64,000 nucleotides of DNA. Source: Auanema rhodensis (lineage: Eukaryota; Nematoda; Chromadorea; Rhabditida; Rhabditidae). This document shows, piece by piece, positions 26,735-39,058 of the stretch (its first letter is position 1; each line of letters begins with the position of its first letter). The notes beneath the pieces are model-generated. The model did no database searches and was not told the origin of the DNA. It saw only the letters and a list, made by a program, of their open reading frames with translations. A program made the position numbers and the translations under genes. The stretch covers positions 8,804,001 to 8,868,000 of the forward strand of contig OZ059896.1 in NCBI GenBank assembly GCA_964057225.1, read 5' to 3'.

Positions 26735-28205
26735 TTAAGAAATTGATGGAACTGCTGGTTGCAACAAGCAAACATCTGTTTTTCCTGCCAAAGGTCTTGT
26801 CTGAAATTTTATTTTTTTTTCTTCCGACAAAGAAACATAAATATTTGATTTGGTAAAGAAAAAAATAGGAAATAGTACTTACTCTAATGGCTTTTCTAAA
26901 CTTTCTTAAGCTGGAATCTCTTCGTATCTCGCGATCAGGAGGTTTGGCGAATTGCGAATTGTAAGAAGTTTTGGTATGATCAGGTTTTCGTCTTTTTGAC
27001 AACATCTCCTCGTTTTTTTCCGAATCATTACCAATAAATGGTGGTCGATAAAGAATTAATGGAGGTAAATCTCCATATACATCTCGTTTTGGCAATTCTC
27101 CAAAATATTCAACCATTGATCTTCTCTTATTACTATAATAATAATATTTAAATAATTTAATATTATTTTAATTTTACCGCTCTCTAATAAATAAAAAAAA
27201 GAATAAAATAGCTAGAATAACTGTACTGACATTCAATGTAGTACTTATGCCTGTCGCTACATCAAATATATTATCTAAAATATAGAAAATATGTTTTGTT
27301 TAATAGAAAGCTATAACATCGTATAACTTTAACAAACCTTGGTCTGTATTACGAGTACTCTTGAATTCAGTAACTAAGACACGATCACAATGAACTCCAT
27401 CAAAGTTTGAATGACAACTATAATGATTATAATCTTTGAAAGAACAATATGAAGTAGAGTGTTTGTTGAGAATATGAAATAACTTACACACAAGATGGAA
27501 TTCCACCCATCATGATACAGTCTCCATGATTCCCGCACATATCATTCTTATCAGTTGGACATACATCATGGTTCGCAGGAATAACTCCCTTTAAAATAAT
27601 TGTTTTTCGGTTATATTTTCAATAAAAGTCAATAAAATTACTTTGCTAGACATTCGAATCTGTCTTGTGTGATAGATGTCATCTTGAAATTTAGATTCAC
27701 AAACATAAAGGCCGTCATGAGAGGGATCATATACAGGAATAAATACTGTTATACTAAACAAATAATAAAATTAATATTATAATTAATATTTATAATTCAA
27801 ACCTTTTAAGTTTTTCATCTTTAACACCAACTTCATCTTTCTTTTTTCTTAGTGAAAATTCATCACTAACAAAATTGTCATCTCTAATACAACGGATGAT
27901 AACAGATGAACCTTGTTCTACAACAACTGAATGAGTTACAGATGGATCAGGTTCATCAGCTGAAATACAGTATATTAGATTATTTTTCGGGAATATGATG
28001 ACAAATGATTGAACATACATGAATTCAAAGTTAATTCATATGTCGGATCCAATGCTCTTTCCGGTAGCATATTCTGAAAAGGAGAATGATTATGAAATCG
28101 AACCGGATATTCTGAAGCACTATTGTAGAAGACGAAGAAAAAAAATTTCATAATTGCAAGAAAACTATTGGCGAATAAAAGTAAAACACATGCATATTCT
28201 TGCAC
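26735..28205 (-). CDS. Ig-EGF-transmembrane protein, neuregulin-like layout
   Basis: Eight exons (28019-28205, 27803-27959, 27642-27753, 27488-27588, 27338-27417, 27178-27274, 26883-27132, 26735-26800) sum to 1,050 bp, 349 aa. In order: a hydrophobic signal sequence, an Ig domain (VIIRC to DGLYVCE) and one EGF domain. The EGF has textbook spacing, with CPTDKNDMCGNHGDC then CVCHSNFDGVHC. A single membrane span follows (VILAILFFFLFI with basic RERNKRR after it), then a cytosolic tail of about 110 residues. The order Ig, EGF, TM, tail matches neuregulins and the small Ig+EGF (IGEG-type) proteins known in C. elegans. The role is therefore probably a membrane-anchored growth-factor-like ligand; receptor and shedding are unknown. 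The start could instead be the Met 18 codons later. Domains are secure, orthology less so. Confidence 0.85.
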
Positions 28206-30944
28206 AATAGAAATGAAATAGATAAAAGATTGTTTAATAGAATAGTTGAAAGATCAATATTTCAATTATTTATATTTATAAAAAAAATTTGATAAACTAT
28301 ATGTAAATAGTTATAATAAAAAATTATATAAAGCAAAATTCATATGTATTCGAAGTTAAAGAGAAAATTATTTGAAATATGCTTTCCCGGATGAAATGAG
28401 AAAAGGCAAACAACATGCTAAAACTATAAAGAGCATAATCGAATCATCAATATATTGAATAGCAAAGATTCTTTTGATAATATTGAAGGTCGACGACGTA
28501 ATAGTAGGTGGTAAAATATTAAATGAAAGTGCATGGTTCAATGAAATTTATAAAGAAAAAACGTCAAGTATATTATAGAAATCTTTAAAAATAAAAATAT
28601 TATATGAAATTTAATAAAAAATTCGAAAAAAAAGGGAAAATTACAGTTCGTATTGATCTATGGTGGTCCATAGAGTCAGCTGAAAATTGATAAAAATGTC
28701 TTCGAAGTATAATAAGAATTCAGCATTAAGCTTGATAACAATGGAATGAAATCAACAGTTCAGATCGATTACAATGAAGAAATCAAAAAAAGTTCAAATT
28801 TATCTTTTAAAGATCTACGTGCTTATTCACGTGGGTACGATCAAATGATTTTATTCATTTACAGCTTGACGCAGAGCACGGTTGCTCATAAATTCTCCAC
28901 CTTCTTCATCCACTTTTCATATTTCTTTTACTCCTCCCATACCCCCACACACTATGCTTCCACGTCACACTTTTCATCTTCACTTTCTTTTCGACACATT
29001 TGAGCAACCTGTGCTTCTTTATGCTGAGCCTCTTATTTCGTCGTCCATCGGTTGAACAATCTCACTTTAACATTTCTTAGTCTCTCACCTTTATTCACGT
29101 ATCTATGCTCACCGTCATTTCAAATATTTACTTTTCTTTTCTTGTCATGCTCACCTTCTCTTTCGATTATAAATCCAATTGTCTGTATTTCCAGTTGTCA
29201 CCAATTGAATTCAAAAGATCAGACTCATTAGATATAGGATTTATCTTTGATTATATCAAAAAAATAGAAAACTAAGAATAAAGGAAAAAGTTAATCAGAA
29301 TCATATATAAATAAATAAAAAGGAAACACAAACTATTCATGAAATAAATAATAAATATATGGAAAAATATAGTATAGTGTTAGTAGTAAACAGTCTAGAC
29401 GTGTAGAATAGTAAATACAGAAGCCATTCTTTTTAAATAAATAATTTGGTTGTTATAGTTAATGAGTCAGATTAGGAATGCTTATAATCAGTTCAATCCT
29501 TATCTGTGGAGGCGGTCATTCCAATAGACAATTAATTAGCTCAGTGTAAAAGGAATTCGAATGAGGATGATGTTAGCCTAAAGACACCATTCCACTTCCA
29601 ACGCCCATATAAATTAGAAAAACCATTAGAGAAATCGAAAACTTCATCGTCTTCATCTACACAAAATAAGTTAATTTTGATGAGAATAGTGACTTGTTGC
29701 TATTAAATCCGTTCATGTTTGTAGGGCGGCATTAAATATCTTGAAAAGACCTTGAAGGACATTACTCTACTTGCACTCGGAATGTTGAAATTTTGAAGAT
29801 ATGAATTGAAAAAAAAAAGGAATCTTAGCTATTCAGAAGTTCTTCTATATCTTATCATGTTTGAATGTTTGGGAAAAAACACATCAGTAGCTTCATAGCT
29901 GTAGCTGTATGTGGCAAAATGAATGACGTATCCTTGCCTAAGGTGTTCCTCCCACAGTCTATACAGACCGGTTATGAAGCCATTCAATAATCTGATGAAG
30001 CCATGATGAAGAACATAGCACCAACATATGTATTCATTCCTATACAAGATATAATAACTTGATAGTATAATGCATGTTTAGAAGAAGTAATAAATATTAT
30101 TTTCATATATATTATACAATATAATTTCCAAAATAATCTTTTTAATAATTTAACAATGAATGTAATTATTTGAGTTTCACATTACCTCAATTCTTAATCT
30201 TTCATACGGCTCAAAATAGCAAGGGAGAGATCAAATAGTTCCGAAAATATGACGTAAGATAGTAAATTGAAATGAAAAAAATGAGTAACGTGAACGAATG
30301 TCAAGTGAAGATTACTGAGAGATTCTCTCAATTCCAGTTTGATTTCCTACGACACTTGACAATGACCTTATATAGAACAAGCATAAGCTGGAAGTATGAC
30401 TCAGAATCTTGAGACCTCGTTGGTTCTGCTTCATCATTTACACAAAGTGTTAACGTCATCAGTTGTTGCATACTGAAGCTTGTTCTCCTATTGCCTTGAC
30501 CCTTCTATGCTTTCTGTCTTTTCAAATAAGATCTTCGTAATATATTTTCTTTTTTTTCTTATATCAAATAAAAAAAAATAATAAATATCAATGATTCATT
30601 CATTACATAAAATGTTTATTTTATTTAAAAAAAACCACTAAAACTCAATTCCATTAAACAAATACATATAATTTAACTGAATAGATCTCTTTTATATTGC
30701 TAAAAAAAATGAATTATTCCAAATATTAAAAATATCAAAAATTTTTGAATGAAAGAAAAAACAATTTTTGCAAATTAAATTATCATTTTACTCATGACTT
30801 TTGTTTCAAAAATAATTTGTTTTTGTTCAGTCAATATTTACTAATAATCATTAAAAGATCTGTTTTATCAGCAAATTTCTTAAAGAAATAAAAGAAATAA
30901 AATTAAACTGATTTAGTATAATACACGCTTAATTTCAAATATTC
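28206..30944. other. Gene-poor interval
   Basis: Between the Ig-EGF gene and the SRX receptor. The only coding-like item is a 24-codon signal-peptide-like ORF at 29573-29647. A + strand frame at 28746-29003 starts with plausible composition but turns into low-complexity Ser/Phe/His sequence. Nothing else is supported. Confidence 0.45.
29573..29647 (-). CDS. Tiny signal-peptide-like ORF (24 aa)
   Basis: ATG at 29647 to TAA at 29573 encodes a short peptide beginning MKFSISLMVFLIYMGVGSG: a basic start, a hydrophobic core and small residues at a signal-peptidase-like end. It could be the first exon of a short secreted protein or neuropeptide gene, or chance. No downstream exon was identified. 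Confidence 0.2.
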   Translation of the reverse strand: MKFSISLMVFLIYMGVGSGMVSLG

Positions 30945-32288
30945 TCAATGGCCTTTTACTATAATTGTTACTCTAGGATGAGAGGGATTTGATACAGTTA
31001 CCGTATTCGTAGAACGACAGTGTTTAGAAAAAACAGCTTTATATTGAAATAAGAATAAAACCAATCTATAAAAATTATAAATATACATATATTATTATTA
31101 ATATTATTATATTATAAAATTAATAATTTAATTTTTAAATATAATATTATATATTCTTACCCATCTAATGTATGACATATATTCCATGCAAATGTACTTG
31201 TGAAGAAAACATATAGAACGGAATCATGTAATGTTGAAACAAAATAAAAGTTAAGCAATTCATAAAAAAATAAAAGACCCTGTACACAAGCCTAAAAAAA
31301 TGTTTTTTTTTGGAAGAAAAAACTAGTAACATTGACATACTTGTAAGAAAAATCGTAGTTCAACTTGTCGACGTCTGTGTGCTCTACTTCCTATCGTGTG
31401 TACCATCTATAAAATTATTTTTTAACATAGATTGTGAATTGATATTAGGATTTACATTGTTTCGAAGACGTAAAGAAAATAATGTAAGTGTATCCAAGAC
31501 AGCTATGACAGCGAATACAGAGCATCCGGTGAAAAAATCAAAATATCTTGATATGTAAACACCACAAGCATTATCCGAAAAGTTCCATGTTAAAGTACTT
31601 GGATGATATAAGATATAGCAGTGATCAGCTTAAAATAATTAGTATATTATAGTTATATATATATTTATTCTATTTTTGAATAATTTTAAAAGAAATAAAA
31701 CAGAAACATACTCCAGAAATATGGTATAACATGACATATAGCTATAATCCATACACATATAGTTACATATATTGTTGTTACTCTAGTAAGAATCGCTTGA
31801 CCCTTCGATATAAATATAAATAAATATATTTAATATTTAATACTTACTAATGAAGGAAAAGTAATAGTTATAAAACGATTAATAGATATAGCCAAATGAG
31901 AATAGACACAGGCATCCCAAAACAATATGTTTAACTGACCAAGATGTTTTGCAAAACGGCTTTTCCATAAATGATCATCTTCACTGAAATTCAAATATTT
32001 TCATAAAACAATTATGATTATACAAAGTATACATAACACTAATTGGTGTAGCATAAACTAAAAAAACTGTTAAAACTCCAATATTTGCTATACAATGCGA
32101 AAAACATAAAATACCAAAAGCATTTTTAAGTAAAGGATTCTTAAGTACAACATAAATAGATAATCCATTAAAGCATAAGCCACATATACTCATCTAAAAT
32201 AATAAATAAATAGTATTATAACCATTATTTTAATTTTATAAGAAAATTAGAAAACTTACTACAAAAATAAGAGAAGCCAGAAGAATTC
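30945..32288 (-). CDS. Serpentine chemoreceptor, class SRX (7TM GPCR)
   Basis: Exons 32033-32193, 31848-31983, 31712-31802, 31456-31628, 31341-31406, 31161-31291 and 30945-31065 join in frame (293 codons including stop). A short leading exon, about 32260-32288, encodes the start of TM1 (SLASLIFV). Family marks include FGILCFSHCIAN in TM2, GQLNILFWDACVYSHLAISINRF around TM3 (cited in pieces: GQLN, YSHLAIS, NRF), a Cys-rich loop before TM5, and FFTSTFAWNICHTLDG late in the protein. By family, this would be an amphid sensory neuron receptor. Odd point: the obvious ATG at 32315 reads into a stop at the first splice junction. The true N-terminus therefore needs an upstream exon spliced at TTACAG (about 32289), or the gene carries a one-base frameshift. 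Confidence 0.85.
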
Positions 32289-32315
32289 GCTGTAAATCAT
32301 TAGTAAATGATGTCA

Positions 32316-33520
32316 TTATAGTTTATTTAAAATATGTTAAAAAACTATTTAGATGTTGTTTTACAGCTAATTAAATATTTCAGTATAGCATTAAGACCAC
32401 AGCCTTTGAAAGCAAGTATATAAAGAAAAATTTTTGTAATTTTTTTTATAATATATAGGCGTATATATAGATATGTTATATATTCAAAGTGAGAATTGTT
32501 TGGGAAAATATTGAAATAATGAAACACATGATAACCTAAACATTGTGGGAATCGTGTAACTTTCGAAAAAAATTAATTGTTATAATCAGTCACGTACACA
32601 TGTAGTACTATAATCTCTCATAAAACTTGAATTTGGTGGGATTTAAGTTTAAAAAGTAATTAATGATCTGAAAAACCAATTTGCAATTCTGCATACATCT
32701 TCAACTGCAAAAACTGTAGCAGAATTGTTTTTTTTTTAAATAATTTGTAAAGTTTAAAAAAAAATTATAACTATGAACAACAAACAACATATTACCCATA
32801 ACTATATATATATCTATATATCTATATAATGAAGTAAACAATGAGAAAAACAATAATTTCAATAATCTTTATAATTAAAAAAAACTCTAATCATTCATGA
32901 CTAAATATACGTATATTATGATCATGATTTTTGTACTTTGTAGTTAAGTCAAGAATATTATATATACAATGCTTTTACTATATATAGATATATGTATATA
33001 TTATTTAATATATAGTAAAATATTAAACTATTACCAAAATGATTAAAACGGACTAAATATCACCAGATATCCTGATAGCTTTTAATGAAATATTGAATCT
33101 CCGCTTCAAAATTGATATAAATTATAGAATATATGATATTTCAATATTTAAATGAAAATTTTTAAAAATTATAAAAAACCTCAATGTACTTATAATTATA
33201 TTCTCTTCTTTTTCCTTATTCTGTTATTTTATCTTAATCATGAATTAGAAATGTTTGATTTCATGAAATCGCAATAATTATTGAGAAAAAAAAAAGAAAA
33301 ACCATATTATTTTAGTTGAGAAATATATAAAAATAATACAAAAAAACCGATAATGATATAGTTTTCTATATAATCATATCGAAAATTTCATATATTCAAA
33401 ACTCAACTATGGTACTTTCATTTATATTATTAATCTCATTTCCTTGTCTTTAATGTAATTTAAGCATCCAATTTGTAAGAAAAATTGTATTTAATATGAA
33501 ACATTGAATTAATCTCTGAA
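32316..33520. other. AT-rich interval, no gene seen
   Basis: Very AT-rich (TATATA and A/T runs). It may hold the missing first exon and promoter of the SRX receptor and the 3' UTR of the lipocalin gene. No supported coding sequence. Confidence 0.4.
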
Positions 33521-35197
33521 TTAAATAGCCTTTTCGAGACAACCCCCTTGTTCCATACTTCGTATCTGTGGTCCTACAGGCCAAATGCAATACTTAGCTG
33601 CATCTATTGCAACATCTCTTGTGAAATCAGATGGTTTTTTCAACCATAGGGAATAACGTCGTCCAATAAAATCATCATCAGTCATCAGTAGAAGACGTTC
33701 TGATGATACACTCAATTTTCCTTTGAGTAATAATTCACTCGGATGACGAAGTAAAGCATCACTTCCAGTTGGTTCTAAATTAAAAGATGCGTCCATTGAA
33801 ACAATCATTCTATATCCTGTTTCTCTTTCACATTCTCCAATCCAACTGAAAACAGATTATTTATATATTTATCATTCAAAAATTGCAACCTTTCACTATG
33901 ACATTTAAGGAAATATTCATTTTCCGATTCTAATGTTATAGTACATCGTTCATTAAGAACATATGATGGATCTGATGCATATAGCAGCCATTGTCCTTCG
34001 AGCTAAAATAAGAATAAAGTGAGATTTTTCCAATTTTTTAAGAATTAGTTACTTCATCAATATTATCCAATGTATTTGGAACATTGCATTCCGTTGGTTG
34101 AAGTTGACTACAAGTTGCAGGTTGTGAAGTTATTTGATGAAGACATGGCATATTGCCAACTTGTTGAGCTTCCTAATAATAATCAAATTACTAACTTCAT
34201 TAGTAAATAAATAGTTTTTTCAGTCAGGCAAAGAAATATTCTCACCTTTAATCTCACTTCGTCTCTTAGACCTGCAGGATGAAGCAATACTACTTCACCT
34301 GTTCCCAGACGAGCTAAGAGATGATTACGAAAAGAAAATTCAATCTCAATCGGAGAAGACAAGCATCCAGATGGACTGAAACAAAGTTTGGCATACTTTC
34401 AAATGATTGTATTAATTTCTAACTCATCACTAATTTTCTGGAAAGTAACTCCATCGAAACGGAAAGCTCTCACATCCGCATACTTTCGAGAGGAAGCAAC
34501 CGCCTGATAAGCTATTGAACCATAATTAACCTAAATTTAAGTTTAATTTTATGAACATTTTGGATAATTTCAAAACCATCAACTCAGTTGAATTTAAAGT
34601 TTGCCATTCAGCATCTGCATCAGATTCAGCTACATTAAGACAAGGAATTTGTTTAAGTTGTAATGCATCAAAAACACAATCATCTAAGTAATAATTAAGT
34701 ATAACTATTATATAAAATAAATTATTGAATAATACCATGAACGGCAGTATGATATAGTACACTAGGATTAACACAAACTGTCTTAGCAATTGTTTCCAAC
34801 ACAATAAGTTCTGCATGATCAATGCTTTCATGACGAGATATGACATAAATAGCTTTTTCATCACAACTAAATCATATGCTGATTTTTAAAAATTCATTTA
34901 ATATTGCAGGAGATATACCTTCCGTCAGCCTTATTTGCAAGACAAGAGTATACTACACCTACATGTCGGTTAAAGAATAGAAAACGAAATATCACTGCAG
35001 GAAGTGAAATTACTAAAATCAAAAAATCAAAGAACTAAACAAACTTGATGTTGAATTTTTTGTTGTCGATTCATATTGCAGTTCATACCAATAATCTGAT
35101 TGATCATGTTCTTCCTTCATAGTAAACACTCGTGTGAAACAGTCCAGTGGTTCTCCTGGTAAAGCTCTACAAAAATAATTCATGAGATTATATGTGT

Positions 35198-35261
<64 letters not shown>

Positions 35262-38200
35262 GTATAACTAATCAAAAACCAAAATATTTTAATTATGATG
35301 TTATGTCAATATTTTTGAAAAGCAAAGTAATGTATTCCGCGATCTTGCAAAATTTGATCATTCTCATAACTGTCGAAAGAACTTTAATTGCATAATTGAA
35401 TGAGAAAATCAAAAATATATTTGATATTTGATACTTACGCTGATTGTCGAAGTTTTAAAACTGCAGAAGATGAGGATACAGTAAAGATTCTGCCAACCAT
35501 GGCATATGTATCCATTGCCATTTCATCATAACGCGAAACTAGATACCATGTTCCTGCCCTTTCCATCTGAATCAAATTTATTTAGTTATAACATATGCTA
35601 TGAATGAAAAACCGCTTGAAGATCAGCTTTAACACCCTTGAGTTGTTTCAAAAGACATTGTGGCTCTTGTACATTTGTTAAAATATACAAAACATCATAA
35701 TGAGATAAAGTAACTAAATCTCTTCTCAATTTAGTTGTAGCAGACATTTCAGTTCCACATAAAGCTGAACAAAATTTTATTTCTTTAATTTATAAAGTAC
35801 TGAAACTTACAATGTAAATCAAACCATCTTAATGAATCTTTATCAATATGAACACAATCCAAATATGGTAAAATCATTGTGAGGTCATTTCTTGAAAAAT
35901 GTCGAGATCTGTAGTAGTAAAGTATTAAATTATATTTAATTGTTATTAGAAAATTAAATTTTAAAACTAACCGAATCATAAAATTGACATCATGTTGAAC
36001 ACAATTACCATTGGAATCTCGTTTATAACACCAATACAATACAGCTCTTTGATTATCAATGTACAAAACTTTATATCTGACTAACAAAGAAATTAAACTT
36101 TAATTCAAAAAATGGACTTACAGCTCATTTTACTTTTGTATTTTGGAACAAACGAATAACTATATTCAACAGTTACATTCAGAATATTATCATCGTCAAT
36201 GATTACAATTCCTTCTCCTGGTCCAACACATTCACTATCAGTTTCTTTTTGAGCAAAATATTGAATATTAAGTAGAGAAGGACTAAATAAAAATATTTCT
36301 AATTCAAATAAGAGAATATTACAAACTCTGTTTCATTTGCAACCATGTTCACTACAGTTGATTGTAAAAATATCTTAGGATCAGCATTCAAATCCGCAGC
36401 AAAATACCTGAGAAATATTTATTTTTTATTAAATATTTATATAAATGTAGATTACTGTTTTATGACTTACCATACTCCCTGCAATATCTGAGATGTCAGA
36501 GGAAATTTGGTTACTGTAGAGCATAAGTCTGTCACATCAGGTCCAGTGATCTCTAACTCAGTACACTCATCTGTAAATTAAATCAACTTTAAAGCCTTAA
36601 TAGAAATTAAAAACAGACGGAAAGTATTGAGAAAAACTAAATCTGTAGGATCAATACAATATGCTTGTAATTGCCGATATATTTCATTAATTGTTGGTTG
36701 ATCCATATGATCTTCATCTGACCATACATATACTCTGAAACCGAATTTGAAATTTGACATTGCTTTAGATTTAGAAAGAGAAATATGCATTTACCTGTTT
36801 GAATCACAAGCTCCATGCTCATCAACTTTCAAGCATTGAATTGATATATACTCGTCTCCATTCTCCCAAATAGCATTTCCAGACCCTATATAAAGAATGT
36901 TTAAAATCCCATTACATTTCTTTCTACAGACAGTCAATAACACTATTATTTCCTGAAATACTAGTGTAGTTAGATGATACTGAGACATAATTTTTATTTT
37001 CCAAATTTTGGAAAAGCTCAGTTTTCATACATCTATTCTGTCTGAAACAATCAAATAAACTTAAATTAATTGTTTTATTTCACCTTATCCATTCACAAAT
37101 TGCATGCTGTTTTGAATCATATACACACGAGATATGAGCTACCTGTTCTAAGCTTAAAATTGGATCGATGTAAGCCACAACAGTTAAAACACGGGGTTCA
37201 TCCTAAACACCAAACTTCATATAATCACTATCTGTTCTTACATACAAAAAACTTTGAAATATTATTAGAAGGTGGACGGAAGTTAGCAACTTTACATTCA
37301 ACATCCACAAATTCATTGTTTTCATCAATCTTAGCATGAATAAGTTTTTGATCTTCATCGACAATTTCATCACCACATGCTGCTGAAGGTAATAAATTAA
37401 GACTAAAAGATCTCCAAAAACTTCGGAAATACAATATGTTTCGAGTATTCGAAATTCCAGAATATCAATGCAAGCAGAATCTTCGATAAGTTTTGCAGAT
37501 TTAAATAACTGAAATCCTTTTTTCATTGTCAAGAAGATACTTCATACCTGTAAAGTTTGTGGATGTCTCGAATTTGACATTACCAATACTAATTCTTCAC
37601 CACGTTGACATTCTAAAATATATGAAGATCAGACAAAATGAAATTTTTATTTCTATTTCGAAGTTAAACCTCAAGTACTTACTCCCATCGTTTTCTCTTT
37701 TAGAACAACCATATAGAACCATATTCATTTCTTCATTTTGTTCACCACTGTACCCATGATAAATTGGGAAAAGAGACACTAAAACTTTACAATTTTCAGA
37801 AACTCTTACTAATAAAATTACTGTTAAAGAGTTGTCCATCTTCTTTTATTACTGTCATATTATAACCTTTCTGATTCTTTTGCCATTCCCCTTTTAAAGG
37901 AGGTTCGCATGTACCATTACTAAAAACCATAAATCATCTTTTTCAAAAACAAAATTAGATGTCGTCATTTAGCTGTGGTGTCCGCTTACAAACAGCTGTA
38001 CTTCTTGATGTTTCTAATGAACTATTACTCACACAGTATGATATTCGGTCATATGAATAGTATCACCATCTACATCAAGTTTTATCATTGAAGAATTAAT
38101 ATTAGGAGGAACGAAGCTTAAGATTTTAGGCGGCTTATGAGCCACGACAAACCATGATCCATTATACTGAATATAATCAAAACTTTTTTTTATCACACAC

Positions 38201-38324
38201 ATCATATTACCTGATTAGGTTCAAGGTCAAGAACTGAAAGATTGACCTCACATGAATGTATTAAACTAAACAAACATAATGTATGAATAAATGGAAAAAT
38301 CAGTAGATGACGTCGTGGAGACAT
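33521..38324 (-). CDS. Secreted protein of tandem ApoD-like lipocalin modules
   Basis: ATG at 38324 gives a signal peptide (core LLIFPFIHTLCLFSLIHS), then more than 20 small exons to TAA at 33521, over 1,100 aa. Several segments repeat the lipocalin plan. Each has a strand-A G-x-W motif: NGSWFVVAHK near 38160, LQGVWYFAADL near 36470 (W codon split by an intron), AGTWYLVSRYDE near 35560, EGQWLLY near 34005. About 80-100 residues later comes a Y-x-C element with a second Cys and an S-R pair: LYGCSKRENDGKC, LYWCYKRDSNGNC, VYSCLANKADGSC, and more degenerate versions at about 36830 and 33880. A helix and another Cys follow. ApoD/Lazarillo-type lipocalins carry the same G-x-W, Y-S-C and S-R elements. 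I count four clear modules plus one or two degenerate. Likely secreted and binding hydrophobic ligands; exact exon ends in 36.9-37.5 kb are uncertain. It follows the PTRHD1 gene by 126 bp. Confidence 0.75.
35212..35260. repeat. (TA)n microsatellite in a lipocalin-gene intron
   Basis: An almost pure TA dinucleotide tract of about 45 bp lies between the exons ending near 35170 and starting near 35440. Confidence 0.9.
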
Positions 38325-38449
38325 ATAATATGTTCCAAGCATAAGCACCTGATCTTAGAAAGCAGCAGTTCATCCATCATTCCCTCTCAAAATAATCGAT
38401 AAGAAACAGACATTTATTGAAACGAGAAATTAAAACACTAATGTTGATT

Positions 38450-38939
38450 TTAGAATAGTTTCAAATCTTTCAAAGTGCTCTTAAGAAAGTTCCGTGGATA
38501 AGGCTTCAAAGCAATACATACTGGATGATCATCTTCTATCCATACCTAATAAACAAAATGAGTTTTTTTTTAAATATCAAACATATATACTTTGTGATCT
38601 ATATTAGCTTCTTCTAGCTTCGTTTTATACTGTAAAAGCTGCTCCTCACTATCAACCTGAAAAATATGATAAAAAAAGAAATATTAGATAGACTTACTCC
38701 TAATGTAACTTTATGCATGCGATCTAAGTCTTGGGTGTACAGTGATACTTCAGGTGTATCCCTGAATATCAAATATTATTGTTTAAAAAATTTGAAACTA
38801 ACTTGAACAACCACATAGCAGCACTAGCAGCATGAGCAGCTTGAGTAATAACAGCACCAAAAGGCCATTTCAACTCTGTGGACAAATCACGACGTAATAT
38901 AATATACATCACATGTACGGCGGGAGCATTTGGTGCCAT
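38450..38939 (-). CDS. PTRHD1-like (peptidyl-tRNA hydrolase II-fold protein)
   Basis: From ATG 38939 (MAPNAPAVHVMYIILRRDL) through three or four small exons to TAA at 38450, about 120 aa. Alignment by eye with PTRHD1 is good throughout: Y-x-x-L-R-R-D-L near the start, WPFGAVITQAAHAASAA, RMHKVTLGV, NIDHKVWIEDD, CIALKPYPR, ending in a KLF-like tail. The family has the Pth2 fold; its hydrolase activity is not established, and its biological role is unclear. An in-frame upstream ATG at 38972 would add 11 residues. It sits 120 bp downstream of the tyrosine phosphatase gene and 126 bp upstream of the lipocalin gene, all on one strand, which suggests one operon. Confidence 0.88.
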
Positions 38940-39058
38940 TTTATTCTTCAATAATGATTGAAAACAATACATATTATGTTGAGATATCAGAGGAAAGAAC
39001 CTTCACAAAAATTTTTCAAAATCGGACAAATATAAATATATTTTTCTACATTTCTCTT

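Noticed and set aside
28746-29003. + strand frame beginning with plausible polar composition
   Set aside because: After about 40 codons it becomes low-complexity Ser/Phe/His sequence with no family resemblance or splice partner.
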